Assembly: GCF_030295705.1 (NCBI RefSeq)
Contig: NZ_AP027274.1
Span: 744,001-808,000, forward strand
Source: Polynucleobacter sp. TUM22923
GTDB lineage: Bacteria > Pseudomonadota > Gammaproteobacteria > Burkholderiales > Burkholderiaceae
Direction: 5' to 3'
Length of the DNA stretch: 64,000 nucleotides
Below are positions 1 to 9,082 of the stretch, piece by piece (the first letter of the stretch is position 1; each line of letters begins with the position of its first letter). Under the pieces are notes generated by a model. The model worked only from the letters and a program-made list of their open reading frames with translations, ran no database searches and was not told the origin of the DNA. The translations under genes and the position numbers were made by a program.

Positions 1-2111
1 GCGGCGTTGAAAGCCAGGGTATGTTGTGCTCTGGTCGTGAACTTGGCTTAGGTGATGATCATGAGGGTATCTTGGAATTACCACTAGATGCCCCAGTCGG
101 AAAAGACATTCGCGCATTTTTAGATCTTGATGATCAAATATTTATTATTAAGTTAACGCCCAATAAGGCAGATTGTTTATCACTACTGGGTATTGCTCGT
201 GAAGTTTCTGCTACTACTGGTGCTGCTTTATGTACGCCACAGTGGACTAATGTCAGTAGCGCCATTCAAGACAAGCTTAAAGTGACTGTTGAGGACGCAG
301 ACTTATGTGGTCGTTTTGCCGGCCGGGTCATTCGCGGTGTCAATCCCCAAGCAAAAACACCTGAACACATTGTGCAGCGTTTAGCTCGTGCAGGACAGAG
401 AAGTATTTCAGTATTAGTAGATTTATCTAATTACGTCATGTTGGAGATGGGGCAGCCTACCCATGTATTTGATATTGATCAACTCAATGGCGATTTGGCT
501 GTTCGCTGGGCAAAGCCTGGAGAAAGTTTAGTGCTTTTAAATGGCCAAACAGTGACCCCAGTCCCAGTTGATCGGATTGGTAAAGTGCTAGCAGTCGGTG
601 TCGTGGCCGATCAATCTGGTCCAGTCGCATTGGCCGGTGTGATGGGTGGTAGCCATTGTGCTGTTACTGACAACACCCAAAATATTTATGTTGAGGCAGC
701 CTTTTGGAAGCCCTCCGCCATACAGGGTCGTGCACGATCCTTCAATTTTAGTACTGATGCAGCCCATCGTTTTGAGCGGGGAGTGGATCCTCAAAATACG
801 GTTAACTGCCTTGAATATTTAACGGCATTGATTGTAGAAATCTGTGGCGGTGCTGCGGGCCCAATTGATGATCAGGTATTAGCATTGCCAGAAAGAAAGC
901 CTGTGAGCATGCGTTTAGCGCGTGCTGTGAAGGTCATTGGTATTCCATTAACGAATACGATTGTCAGTGATGTTTTCAAGCGCCTTGGTTTTGAATTTAA
1001 GCTTGAAGCAAACGATGTTTATGTAGTGACCCCACCGAGTTATCGCTTTGATATTGAAATCGAAGAAGATTTAATAGAGGAAGTCGCTCGGTTGTATGGT
1101 TTTGAAAACATTCCCGATATACCGCCCAGAGCCTCATTAAAGATGAGTGCTAAAGCTGAGGCAAAACGAGGCGTGCATCTATTGCGTCAGCGTCTTGCCC
1201 TGCAGGGTTACCAGGAGGCGGTGAACTTTGGATTTACCGATTTAGAAAGCGAGCAGCGTTTAGCTGGTGCAACGGAGCAAGACATCATTGCCGTTGTAAA
1301 CCCTATTGCCAATCAATATGGTGTGATGCGCAGTAATCTTTGGGGCGGTTTATTAGCAAACTTAAAAAGCAATCTAAATAAAGGTGCCGCTCGCGTTCGC
1401 TTGTTTGAAGCAGGTCAAGTTTTTAAGCGCAATGCTGCTATTGAAGAGGCGGCTGGTCAGGTTGCCGGTTTCTATCAGCCTCAGCAAGTGGGTGGCTTGG
1501 CTTATGGTTCTTTTGTTCCTGAGCAGTGGGCTAGCATTAATCGACTAGTGGATTTTTTTGATGTGAAGGGTGATTTACAGCGAGTGCTAGATCCTTTGCA
1601 TATTACAACTGAGGCGGCGGTGCATCCTGCATTGCACCCAGGCCGTAGTGCCCAGATTTTGCTGCACACAGCCAAGGGTAGAGCACCTATTGGTTGGATT
1701 GGTGAGCTGCACCCCGGCCTTCAGCAGGCGTATGAGTTGCCACAAGCCCCCGTTTTATTTGAATTGGATTTAGAGGCCATTTTGAACCTCGGACTTCCTC
1801 AACCAGAGGAGCTCAGCAAATTTCCTGCGGTGCAGCGAGATTTGGCAGTGGTGGTGAAGCAGTCTGTTGCAGCGCAGTCTTTATTGGATGTGATGGCGGC
1901 AAGTCGCCAGCAATTTATTACTGATGTCGTGCTCTTCGATGAGTTTAAGCCAAAGGCTGGCTCTAGCAGTATGGGTGATGATGAAAAGAGCTTGGCTTTT
2001 CGTGTGACCTTGCTCAGCAAAGAAGAAACACTGCAAGAGGCACAAATTGAAGCGGTAATGAAGGCTTTACTAGGGGCGCTTGAAAAAAATTGCGCAGCTC
2101 GTCTTCGCTAG
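1..2111 (+). CDS. pheT: Phenylalanine--tRNA ligase beta subunit (5' end outside window)
   Basis: Large subunit of the alpha2beta2 phenylalanyl-tRNA synthetase, which charges tRNA-Phe and edits Tyr-tRNA-Phe. The frame is open from the first base, and the opening residues GVESQGMLCSGRELGL are the end of the N-terminal tRNA-binding domain, so the gene starts upstream. About 702 residues are visible, against roughly 800 for the family, so about 100 are missing. Next come the B3/B4 editing region, the B5 domain (around ARAVKVIGIPLTNTIVSDVF), the catalytic-like core with HPGRSAQIL, and the C-terminal anticodon-binding FDX-ACB domain starting near FPAVQRDLAVVV. ihfA follows 84 bp downstream, the usual pheST-ihfA order. 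Identification is firm. Confidence 0.97.
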   Translation, partial: GVESQGMLCSGRELGLGDDHEGILELPLDAPVGKDIRAFLDLDDQIFIIKLTPNKADCLSLLGIAREVSATTGAALCTPQWTNVSSAIQDKLKVTVEDADLCGRFAGRVIRGVNPQAKTPEHIVQRLARAGQRSISVLVDLSNYVMLEMGQPTHVFDIDQLNGDLAVRWAKPGESLVLLNGQTVTPVPVDRIGKVLAVGVVADQSGPVALAGVMGGSHCAVTDNTQNIYVEAAFWKPSAIQGRARSFNFSTDAAHRFERGVDPQNTVNCLEYLTALIVEICGGAAGPIDDQVLALPERKPVSMRLARAVKVIGIPLTNTIVSDVFKRLGFEFKLEANDVYVVTPPSYRFDIEIEEDLIEEVARLYGFENIPDIPPRASLKMSAKAEAKRGVHLLRQRLALQGYQEAVNFGFTDLESEQRLAGATEQDIIAVVNPIANQYGVMRSNLWGGLLANLKSNLNKGAARVRLFEAGQVFKRNAAIEEAAGQVAGFYQPQQVGGLAYGSFVPEQWASINRLVDFFDVKGDLQRVLDPLHITTEAAVHPALHPGRSAQILLHTAKGRAPIGWIGELHPGLQQAYELPQAPVLFELDLEAILNLGLPQPEELSKFPAVQRDLAVVVKQSVAAQSLLDVMAASRQQFITDVVLFDEFKPKAGSSSMGDDEKSLAFRVTLLSKEETLQEAQIEAVMKALLGALEKNCAARLR

Positions 2112-2195
2112 TTTAGTATTGATTCATTACACATCCTTGTATGCTGGTTTTATTCAAATAATTAGTAGTAAATATCGCACGAAAAGAGTGACAGC

Positions 2196-2519
2196 ATGAC
2201 TGAATTAGCCATCAACGATACGGTTACCAAAAATGAGCTATCGGAAGCGCTCTTCGATCAGGTTGGTCTGAATAAGCGAGAAGCTAAAGATATGATTGAT
2301 GCTTTTTTTGATCGTATCGGCCAGTCCCTTGAGACTGGTGTGGAAGTAAAAATCTCTGGGTTTGGTAACTTTCAGTTGCGCAATAAGTCTGCCCGTCCAG
2401 GCAGAAATCCCAAAACAGGTGAGATGATTCCGATTGCAGCCCGTCGTGTAGTGACATTCCACGCTAGTCAAAAGCTCAAGGATGTCGTGGAGTCGCATGC
2501 TAGACAAAACCCCATTTGA
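2196..2519 (+). CDS. ihfA: Integration host factor subunit alpha
   Basis: Nucleoid protein of the HU/IHF family that pairs with IhfB and bends DNA sharply at specific sites. It acts in transcription, recombination and replication. The 107 residues match the family length, with the signature [20 protein letters not shown] forming the beta arm (about residues 63-82) and the intercalating Pro in GRNP. The N-terminal run [20 protein letters not shown] fits the alpha subunit rather than HU. It lies 84 bp after pheT and overlaps the start of the MerR-type gene, so the three are probably cotranscribed. The ATG at 2196 follows an A-rich AAAAGAG Shine-Dalgarno-like run. Confidence 0.96.
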   Translation: MTELAINDTVTKNELSEALFDQVGLNKREAKDMIDAFFDRIGQSLETGVEVKISGFGNFQLRNKSARPGRNPKTGEMIPIAARRVVTFHASQKLKDVVESHARQNPI

Positions 2520-2847
2520 AGCAGGCTCGGCATTGCTGAGCTCACAACTTCCGCCTATCCCGGCTAAGCGATATTTCACCATAGGTGAAGTAGCTGACCT
2601 TTGCGGGGTCCGCTCACACGTTTTGCGTTATTGGGAGCAAGAGTTTTCCCAGCTCAGCCCGCAAAAGCGCCGTGGTAATCGTCGCTACTATCAGCATCAT
2701 GAAGTCGTTTTGATTCGTAAGATCAGGACGCTTTTGTATGAAGAGGGCTTTACTATCAGCGGTGCACGTAATCGCCTTGAAGAGGCCCGAGGGGAGTTGC
2801 GCTTGCGCGACGAACTTCAAGCGGTCTTGCAAATTCTGTCCCAATAG
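2497..2847 (+). CDS. MerR-family transcriptional regulator
   Basis: Small DNA-binding protein of about 116 residues. The winged-helix MerR domain is clear: [20 protein letters not shown] is the HTH and [20 protein letters not shown] is the wing. A short C-terminal helix replaces any sensor domain and no metal-binding cysteines are seen, so a metal-sensing role is unlikely. An ATG at 2482 is also in frame, but the ATG at 2497 has GGAG five bases upstream and is preferred. The gene overlaps the last 23 bases of ihfA in another frame. This pheT-ihfA-merR-tRNA-Pro arrangement recurs in Burkholderiales (established knowledge). The target genes are unknown. Confidence 0.88.
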   Translation: MLDKTPFEAGSALLSSQLPPIPAKRYFTIGEVADLCGVRSHVLRYWEQEFSQLSPQKRRGNRRYYQHHEVVLIRKIRTLLYEEGFTISGARNRLEEARGELRLRDELQAVLQILSQ

Positions 2848-2851
2848 TTAC

Positions 2852-2860
2852 TGATACAAT
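2852..2860 (+). promoter_or_regulatory. Extended -10 element for tRNA-Pro
   Basis: TGATACAAT fits the extended -10 pattern TGnTATAAT with one mismatch, and lies 12 bases before the first base of tRNA-Pro, so transcription would start just ahead of the tRNA. No good -35 is seen at 17 bp. Inferred from sequence only. Confidence 0.5.
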
Positions 2861-2872
2861 TTTCACTTCAAT

Positions 2873-2949
<77 letters not shown>

Positions 2950-2973
2950 TTTTCTTCTGATTTACGGAAACTA

Positions 2974-3378
2974 ATGCTCATGGACTCGACTCTAAACACA
3001 CTCTATTTTGGTCTTAATATCCCTTTCTTGGCTCATTTAGGGGTGGTTCCTGAGTTTGCGGCAGGTGGTAAATCCCAGATAAGCCTGGAAATCAAGCCCG
3101 AGTTCGAGAATAGCTTTCATATTGCTCATGGCGGTGTAGTGATGACCTTATTGGATTTTGCGATGGGCGCTGCAGCTAGGAGTGTCTCAGACGAGCCTCT
3201 AGGAGCAATGACTATTGATATGAACGTCAGCTTCTTGCGCCCCAGCGTAGGGAAAATTATTGTGGAGGGCAGCGTCCTCAAGTCTGGCAAAACGATTCAT
3301 TACTGTGAGGCTGTTGTTTTGAACGAGGCCGGTGAAATTACCGCTAAATCTAGCGGCACCTTTATGCTCAGAAAGTAG
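2974..3378 (+). CDS. PaaI-type hotdog-fold thioesterase
   Basis: A 134-residue hotdog-fold protein of the PaaI/YbgC class, which hydrolyses acyl- or aryl-CoA thioesters in the cytoplasm. The family signature is present as NSFHIAHGGVVMTLLDFAMG, with His52, the Gly pair and Asp61 of the active-site helix, followed by MTIDMNVSFLRPS on the central strand. The frame stays open upstream through the tRNA to 2905, but a start there would lie inside tRNA-Pro, so ATG 2974 (or 2980, two codons on) is chosen. The substrate cannot be told from sequence. A tandem repeat begins directly after the stop. Confidence 0.88.
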   Translation: MLMDSTLNTLYFGLNIPFLAHLGVVPEFAAGGKSQISLEIKPEFENSFHIAHGGVVMTLLDFAMGAAARSVSDEPLGAMTIDMNVSFLRPSVGKIIVEGSVLKSGKTIHYCEAVVLNEAGEITAKSSGTFMLRK

Positions 3379-3379
3379 G

Positions 3380-3418
3380 GTTAAGCAGTGCTGTTAAGCA
3401 GTGCCGTTAAGCAGTAAT
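3380..3418. repeat. Three 13-bp tandem repeats after the thioesterase stop
   Basis: Unit GTTAAGCAGTGCT at 3380, then GTTAAGCAGTGCC at 3393 and a decayed GTTAAGCAGTAAT at 3406. The array starts one base after the TAG stop. The rest of the AT-rich gap up to the H-NS promoter shows nothing else. Confidence 0.9.
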
Positions 3419-3505
3419 ATTAAATATATTATTTATAATGATTATGTAATTTATTTAACGTATTAACCTTTGCTTATAAGAGGTTTTTTATCAATATTAA
3501 TCATA

Positions 3506-3534
3506 TTGCCCACGATTTAATATTCTTATATAAT
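3506..3534 (+). promoter_or_regulatory. Sigma-70 promoter of the H-NS gene
   Basis: TTGCCC at 3506-3511 as -35, a 17-bp spacer and a perfect TATAAT at 3529-3534. Transcription should start near 3541, about 57 bases before the H-NS ATG. Spacing and hexamers fit the consensus well, and the surrounding DNA is very AT-rich, as is common for genes controlled by H-NS itself. Confidence 0.7.
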
Positions 3535-3537
3535 AAA

Positions 3538-3567
3538 AAACTAGTAATTTACATGGATTACTAGTTT
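3538..3567 (+). promoter_or_regulatory. Perfect 11-bp inverted repeat at the start of the H-NS leader
   Basis: AAACTAGTAAT (3538-3548) and ATTACTAGTTT (3557-3567) are exact reverse complements around an 8-base loop. The repeat falls on the predicted transcription start, so it is either a 5' stem-loop in the mRNA or a palindromic protein site. No T run follows, so it is not a typical terminator. Confidence 0.6.
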
Positions 3568-3597
3568 ATAAAATTTATTATTGGAAAAATATTAACT

Positions 3598-3882
3598 ATG
3601 TCATCCTATCAAGACCTTCTAGCTCAACGTGAGCAATTAGATAAGCAGATTAAAGAGGCTATTGCCCATGAAAAGGCGGATGGCATTGCAAAGGCTAAGC
3701 TGATTATTGACCAATATAAGCTGACAGCGGCAGATTTGTTTAGCCGCAAATCAGGATCCCGTAACCCAGGCGGCAAGGTTGCCCCAAAGTACCGTAATCC
3801 CAATACTGGCGATACCTGGACTGGTCGTGGTAAGGCCCCTAAGTGGATTGAAGGTAGAGATCGCAGTAGCTTTCTGATTTAA
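3598..3882 (+). CDS. H-NS-family histone-like protein
   Basis: A 94-residue nucleoid protein of the short H-NS type common in betaproteobacteria. The N-terminal 45 residues form a charged helix for oligomerisation. The C-terminal DNA-binding domain holds YRNPNTGDTWTGRGKAPKWI (about residues 64-83), with the TWTGRGKAP core that reads the minor groove of AT-rich DNA. The family silences horizontally acquired AT-rich genes. It is transcribed alone, between the promoter at 3506 and the terminator at 3920. The start is supported by the well-placed promoter; the Shine-Dalgarno is weak (GGAAAAAT). Confidence 0.93.
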   Translation: MSSYQDLLAQREQLDKQIKEAIAHEKADGIAKAKLIIDQYKLTAADLFSRKSGSRNPGGKVAPKYRNPNTGDTWTGRGKAPKWIEGRDRSSFLI

Positions 3883-3919
3883 GCTATTGAATTAAATCAT
3901 TTTTATTGAAAAAATGAGG

Positions 3920-3948
3920 GGCCGATTGGTGAAAACGAATCGGCCTTT
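3920..3948 (+). terminator. Rho-independent terminator after the H-NS gene
   Basis: GGCCGATT (3920-3927) pairs with AATCGGCC (3938-3945) around a 10-base loop, followed by a short TTTA tail. It lies between the convergent H-NS and HTH/receiver genes and may serve both. Confidence 0.75.
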
Positions 3949-3955
3949 ACTATTG

Positions 3956-4657
3956 CTAGTTACACTTTCTACTGAGAGCGTTAACAAAGAGGTGCTCCAG
4001 TAGTCTGTATCGATGGCTTCCACCCAGCGATGCTTCCATTTCAGGGTTAGTTGCTGAATAGCCAATAATCAACGGATTTTGATCAATTAAACCGTTTTCC
4101 AGTTCTCTCTGAAGTAGTTCCGGGCATTTCGACTTCATGCCTATCGTATTTTCATCTGCTAGGCCCATCACTCCGGGGTGAAGCTTTATAAAACCCTCAT
4201 CTACTAGAATTGGAATACGCTGTGTGTCATTGTTTTTGCTCAGATAATGAATTAAATGCACCTGTTCAACTGGCGGTATCAAGGCATCTAGAAAGATTAA
4301 GTCTGGGGTGATCGAGACGGCTTTCATTAAGCCTTCCAGGCTATCAATGGAAACCTCCATTTCTACCTTCAGTTGCCAGGACTGGATAGATTCTAGTAAG
4401 TCATGACTGTTTTCTTCTCTTCTGAATATTCCTATGGCGATACAGTTTTGAGTGCTTTTTTGACGCATAGACCGTTTTCGACGCGCCAATTGCTGTTTCA
4501 AAGAGCTTGCTAGGATTCGGCGATGCCCGCCACGTGTTTTCCAGGCGATTAATTCCCCTAATTCAACCATTTTCTGAACGGTTCCAAGGGATACCTGCAA
4601 AACCTGAGCGCTTTGACGGGTACTCAAATACTCCATTTCTGGGGTGATTGCTTTCAT
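3956..4657 (-). CDS. Excisionase-like HTH regulator with receiver-like domain
   Basis: A 233-residue protein in two parts. Residues 8-60 are a MerR/excisionase-type HTH (LSTRQSAQVLQVSLGTVQKM, then the wing WKTRGGHRRI). From about residue 70 a CheY-like fold is suggested: acidic residues REEN, the strand PDLIFLDALIPP with a candidate phospho-acceptor Asp124, and a later Lys in GMKSKCPELL. Fusing this HTH to a receiver is unusual; most response regulators carry the receiver first. No histidine kinase is adjacent. It runs convergently with the H-NS gene and divergently from odhA across a 309-bp gap. The HTH is clear, the receiver moderately so, and the target unknown. Confidence 0.72.
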   Translation of the reverse strand: MKAITPEMEYLSTRQSAQVLQVSLGTVQKMVELGELIAWKTRGGHRRILASSLKQQLARRKRSMRQKSTQNCIAIGIFRREENSHDLLESIQSWQLKVEMEVSIDSLEGLMKAVSITPDLIFLDALIPPVEQVHLIHYLSKNNDTQRIPILVDEGFIKLHPGVMGLADENTIGMKSKCPELLQRELENGLIDQNPLIIGYSATNPEMEASLGGSHRYRLLEHLFVNALSRKCN

Positions 4658-4966
4658 ATACTCTTGGTTTCCTTAAACTTATTAATTCATTTGAAGATTT
4701 AGAGAATACGAATCAACTTTGAGGGAATCTGTCGGGAGATACTTAAACCTAGGTAGGAAAATTCTTATTTAGACGCATTTGTAGGGGAATTAGTCTGCTA
4801 TCCAGCTAGGCTGCAAAAAAATCCTTTATCCAGCCATGGTTAATCGTGTTAAATTAGGTGGGTACTATTTGAATTCGCACAGATCAATTCGCTCGACGGT
4901 GTAGCCGTAGGGTGAATGGTTATAACCACAGTTTTGATTCGGGAAACCCGATGAAAGGTGAGCATC
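4658..4966. other. Divergent intergenic region upstream of odhA
   Basis: 309 bases without a gene, between the HTH/receiver gene and odhA. No strong sigma-70 promoter stands out. Near its end a TCGGG-AAA-CCCGA hairpin (4939-4951) lies just before the odhA Shine-Dalgarno. A 12-codon reading frame starts at ATG 4951 and overlaps the odhA start. The promoters of both flanking genes should lie here. Confidence 0.55.
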
Positions 4967-7825
4967 ATGATGCAGGATCAAAGAGATAGTTCCTATCTCT
5001 TCGGCGGAAACGCACCCTACGTAGAGGAACTCTACGAATCCTACTTGCACGATCCTGCTTCCGTAGCAGATCACTGGCGAGACTATTTTGATAATGTGAA
5101 ACAGGTTCCAGCGGCTGATGGCTCATCTAGAGTGGATGTTGCCCATGCGCCTATCGTTGCCTCTTTTGCTGAGCGAGCTAAGCAAGGACCCATAAGAACC
5201 GTTTCCGCAGATTCCGCAGATTCAGAAATGGGTCGTAAGCGGGTTGCAGTTCAGCAGTTAATTGCTGCTTATCGCAACGTTGGTAATCGTTGGGCTGACA
5301 TTGATCCCTTGAAGCGCCAAGAGCGCCCAGATATTCCTGAGCTAGATCCTGCTTTTTATGGCTTTACTGATGGCGATATGGATATCGTCTTTAATACCAG
5401 TAATACTTTCTTTGGCAAGAACCAAATGTCCTTGCGGGATCTATTGCAAGCCTTGCGAGAAACGTACTGTGGCACTTTGGGTGCAGAGTACATGTTTATT
5501 GCCGACCAGAAGATCAAAAAATGGTGGCAAGAAAAATTAGAATCTATTCGCTCAACAGGGCACTTTAATGTTGAGCAAAAGCGCGTTATTCTCGATCGCG
5601 TTACTGCCGCTGAAGGCTTAGAGCGTTACCTGCAAGCAAAGTATGTTGGTCAGAAACGCTTTTCTCTAGAGGGCGGTGAGAGTTTCATTGCTTGCATGGA
5701 TGAGTTAATTAGTGAGGCAGCTGCAAAGGGCGTGCAAGAGATTGTTATCGGCATGGCACACCGTGGCCGCCTTAACGTGCTTGTGAATACTCTAGGCAAA
5801 ATGCCAACGGATTTATTTGCAGAGTTTGAGCATAAGGGCCCAGAAACACTGCCTGCCGGTGATGTTAAATACCACCAAGGTTTTTCAAGTGATATCTCGA
5901 CAGCAGCAGGTCCAGTGCATCTGTCATTGGCTTTTAATCCATCGCATTTAGAAATCGTAAACCCAGTGGTTGAGGGATCTGCACGTGCCCGTATGGAGCG
6001 TCGCGGCGATCTATTGGGTGAGCATGTCTTGCCAGTACTGGTGCATGGTGATGCCGCCATTGCTGGGCAGGGCGTCATGCAGGAAACACTGATGATGGCC
6101 GAGGTGCGAGGTTACTCCACGGGCGGCACCATTCATATAGTCATTAATAACCAGATTGGCTTTACCACTTCCGATCCGCGCGATTTACGCTCTAGTCTTT
6201 ATTGCACCGACATCATGAAGGTGATTGATGCGCCGGTATTGCATGTGAATGGCGACGATCCTGAGGCGGTGGTATTGGCAACTAAACTAGCAGTCGAGTT
6301 CCGCAGTCAATTTCATAAAGATGTGGCGATTGATATCGTGTGCTTTAGAAAGCTGGGGCATAACGAGCAAGATACCCCTGCGATGACTCAGCCATTGATG
6401 TATAAAATCATTGCCGCCCATCCAGGCACTCGAAAACTGTATGCCGATAAGTTAGAGGCTCAAGGTGTATTGCCTGCAGGTACTGGCGATTTGATGGTGA
6501 AGGAATATCGCGCAGCAATGGATGCCGGTAAACAAACCTCAGACCCCGTATTGAGTAACTTCAAAGGAAAGTTTGCGATTGATTGGGCCCCATTTTTAAA
6601 TAAAAAATGGACCGATGAGGCCGACACCGCTATTCCGCTGACAGAATGGAAGCGATTAGCCGAGAGAGTGACCTCAGTTCGCGAAGGATTCAAAGTACAC
6701 CCATTGGTTGAGAAGGTTTTGAAAGACCGCTCCGCCATGGGAAGAGGCGAGGTCAATATCGATTGGGGTATGGGTGAGCACATGGCTTTCGCATCCCTGG
6801 TGGCGAGTGGTTACCCAGTGCGCCTATCTGGTGAAGACAGTGGCCGCGGAACGTTTACCCATCGGCACGCTGTTTTGCATAACCAGAATCGAGAAAAGTG
6901 GGATTCTGGTATCTATATTCCTCTGCGCCACATAGCAAAGGATCAGGCGCCGTTTGTGGTGATTGATTCGATTTTGTCAGAAGAAGCGGTACTCGGTTTT
7001 GAATACGGATATGCGGCTGCAGAGCCAAATACACTCACTATTTGGGAGGCTCAGTTTGGCGATTTCGCAAACGGTGCCCAAGTCGTTATTGATCAATTTA
7101 TTGCCTCTGGCGAAGTAAAGTGGGGCCGTGCAAATGGCCTAGTGATGATGCTGCCACACGGTTATGAGGGGCAGGGCCCAGAGCATTCCTCTGCGCGCTT
7201 GGAGCGTTTCATGCAGTTGTGTGCTGATACAAATATGCAAGTGATTCAGCCAACAACTGCGGCACAGATTTTCCATGTGCTGCGACGTCAGATGATTCGT
7301 CAATTCCGCAAGCCATTGATTTTGATGACGCCAAAATCATTACTACGCAATAAAGAAGCAGCATCTCCGTTAATTGAATTTACCAAGGGCGGCTTTCAGA
7401 CGATTCTGCCTGAACGAGATACTGCAATTGATGCCAAAGAAGTGACGCGCTTAATTATGTGTTCAGGTAAGGTTTTCTATGATCTTGCTAAAGCACGTGT
7501 AGAGAAAAAACAAAATGACGTGGCAATTATTCGTCTGGAGCAGTTATATCCATTCCCTCATAAAGCCTTAGCAGCCGAGATGAAGAAGTATCCAAAGCTA
7601 GCGGAAGTAGTGTGGTGTCAGGATGAGCCGCAAAACCAAGGTGCCTGGTTCTTTGTTCAGCATAATATTTTAGAGAATATGTCTGAGGGAATGAAGATGG
7701 CTTATGCGGGTCGCCCTGCATCTGCCTCTCCTGCATGCGGATATGCTCACCTTCATCAAGAACAACAAAAGTCACTTCTTACAGCAGCATTTGCAAAACT
7801 TAAGGGTTATGTCATTACGAAGTAA
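4967..7825 (+). CDS. odhA: 2-oxoglutarate dehydrogenase E1 component
   Basis: Thiamine-diphosphate-dependent E1 of the 2-oxoglutarate dehydrogenase complex of the TCA cycle. It decarboxylates 2-oxoglutarate and passes the succinyl group to the lipoyl arm of E2. The 952 residues match the family, with SYLFGGNAPYVEELYESYL near the N-terminus for complex binding, GMAHRGRLNVL (about 262-272), GDAAIAGQGVMQET (about 361) and NNQIGFTTSDP in the cofactor and catalytic region, then a transketolase-like C-terminal half. A GTG at 4958 is in frame, but ATG 4967 has AAAGGTGAG just upstream and gives the usual MMQ start. It is first in the odhA-odhB-lpdA operon. Confidence 0.97.
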   Translation: MMQDQRDSSYLFGGNAPYVEELYESYLHDPASVADHWRDYFDNVKQVPAADGSSRVDVAHAPIVASFAERAKQGPIRTVSADSADSEMGRKRVAVQQLIAAYRNVGNRWADIDPLKRQERPDIPELDPAFYGFTDGDMDIVFNTSNTFFGKNQMSLRDLLQALRETYCGTLGAEYMFIADQKIKKWWQEKLESIRSTGHFNVEQKRVILDRVTAAEGLERYLQAKYVGQKRFSLEGGESFIACMDELISEAAAKGVQEIVIGMAHRGRLNVLVNTLGKMPTDLFAEFEHKGPETLPAGDVKYHQGFSSDISTAAGPVHLSLAFNPSHLEIVNPVVEGSARARMERRGDLLGEHVLPVLVHGDAAIAGQGVMQETLMMAEVRGYSTGGTIHIVINNQIGFTTSDPRDLRSSLYCTDIMKVIDAPVLHVNGDDPEAVVLATKLAVEFRSQFHKDVAIDIVCFRKLGHNEQDTPAMTQPLMYKIIAAHPGTRKLYADKLEAQGVLPAGTGDLMVKEYRAAMDAGKQTSDPVLSNFKGKFAIDWAPFLNKKWTDEADTAIPLTEWKRLAERVTSVREGFKVHPLVEKVLKDRSAMGRGEVNIDWGMGEHMAFASLVASGYPVRLSGEDSGRGTFTHRHAVLHNQNREKWDSGIYIPLRHIAKDQAPFVVIDSILSEEAVLGFEYGYAAAEPNTLTIWEAQFGDFANGAQVVIDQFIASGEVKWGRANGLVMMLPHGYEGQGPEHSSARLERFMQLCADTNMQVIQPTTAAQIFHVLRRQMIRQFRKPLILMTPKSLLRNKEAASPLIEFTKGGFQTILPERDTAIDAKEVTRLIMCSGKVFYDLAKARVEKKQNDVAIIRLEQLYPFPHKALAAEMKKYPKLAEVVWCQDEPQNQGAWFFVQHNILENMSEGMKMAYAGRPASASPACGYAHLHQEQQKSLLTAAFAKLKGYVITK

Positions 7826-7867
7826 TCGTAGACATCATCCATCACAAAACATTTAATAGGATTCATC

Positions 7868-9070
7868 ATGGCCATTTTCGAAGTTAAAGTCCCCCAACTC
7901 TCTGAGTCCGTAGCTGAAGCTACCTTGTTGCAATGGAAAAAGAAAGTAGGCGATGCAGTTGGTCAAGACGAGATCTTGATTGAAATTGAAACTGATAAGG
8001 TGGTCATGGAAGTTCCTGCCCCATCCGCCGGCGTGATCACTGAGATTCTGATGGGTGATGGCGATACGGTTATTGCTGAGCAATTGATTGCAAAGATCGA
8101 CAGTACTGCAGTAGCCTCAGCCGCTCCAGCTGCAGCCTCGGTAGCGCCTGTAGCAAAAGCAGCTCCAGCTGAAGCCGTTGCGCCTGCCGCTAAAGCAGCT
8201 GCACCTGCTGCCCCTTCAGCTGCAAAGTTAATGGCAGAAAACAATGTTAGCGCTGCTCAAGTTGCAGGCACTGGTCGAGATGGTCGGATTACTAAAGGGG
8301 ATGTGATTGGTGCAGTAGCCGGCGGTACAAAATCAGCAGCACTACCCATGGCTGCATTGCCATTGGGCGATCGTCCAGAAGAGCGCGTACCTATGAGTCG
8401 TTTGCGTGCTCGTATTGCTGAACGTTTGTTAGAGTCCCAGGCAAACAACGCCATCTTGACTACATTTAATGAGGTCAATATGGCCCCTGTTATTGCAATG
8501 CGCAATAAGTACAAAGATCAATTTGAAAAAGTACATGGCGTGAAGTTAGGCTTTATGTCCTTTTTTGTGAAGGCAGCCACGCATGCATTAAAGAAGTTCC
8601 CGCTATTGAATGCCTCAGTCGATGGTAACGATATCGTGTATCACGGTTATTTTGATATCGGTATCGCAGTAAGTTCACCGCGGGGTTTAGTGGTTCCTAT
8701 TTTGCGTGACGTTGATCAAATGAATCTCGCAGACATTGAGAAAAAAATTGCCGAGTATGGTGCCAAAGCACGTGATGGCAAGCTGTCTATCGAAGACTTA
8801 ACTGGCGGTACTTTCTCAATCTCTAATGGCGGTGTATTTGGCTCAATGCTGTCTACGCCTATTATTAATCCACCGCAATCTGCTATTTTGGGTATTCATG
8901 CGACCAAAGAGCGCGCCGTAGTTGAGAATGGGCAGATTGTGATTCGCCCAATTAATTATTTGGCCTTGTCTTATGACCATCGCATTATTGATGGCCGTGA
9001 AGCGGTGCTTGGTTTAGTTGCAATGAAGGATGCTTTAGAAGATCCTTCACGCCTCTTGCTTGACTTGTAA
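7868..9070 (+). CDS. odhB: 2-oxoglutarate dehydrogenase E2 (dihydrolipoyl succinyltransferase)
   Basis: Core of the 2-oxoglutarate dehydrogenase complex. It carries the succinyl group on a lipoyl arm and transfers it to CoA. Residues 1-77 are the lipoyl domain, with lipoyl-Lys44 in [11 protein letters not shown]. An Ala/Pro-rich hinge (about 80-117) follows, then the peripheral subunit-binding domain ([20 protein letters not shown], about 120-139). The catalytic acyltransferase domain ends with [12 protein letters not shown], holding the active-site His and Asp. One lipoyl domain and 400 residues are typical. It starts 42 bp after odhA and is followed 12 bp later by lpdA. Confidence 0.97.
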   Translation: MAIFEVKVPQLSESVAEATLLQWKKKVGDAVGQDEILIEIETDKVVMEVPAPSAGVITEILMGDGDTVIAEQLIAKIDSTAVASAAPAAASVAPVAKAAPAEAVAPAAKAAAPAAPSAAKLMAENNVSAAQVAGTGRDGRITKGDVIGAVAGGTKSAALPMAALPLGDRPEERVPMSRLRARIAERLLESQANNAILTTFNEVNMAPVIAMRNKYKDQFEKVHGVKLGFMSFFVKAATHALKKFPLLNASVDGNDIVYHGYFDIGIAVSSPRGLVVPILRDVDQMNLADIEKKIAEYGAKARDGKLSIEDLTGGTFSISNGGVFGSMLSTPIINPPQSAILGIHATKERAVVENGQIVIRPINYLALSYDHRIIDGREAVLGLVAMKDALEDPSRLLLDL

Positions 9071-9082
9071 GAAGGAAAAATC

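Noticed and set aside
7963..8244. An Ala/Gly-rich minus-strand reading frame in odhB
   Set aside because: Shadow of the Ala/Pro hinge and lipoyl region in the opposite strand.
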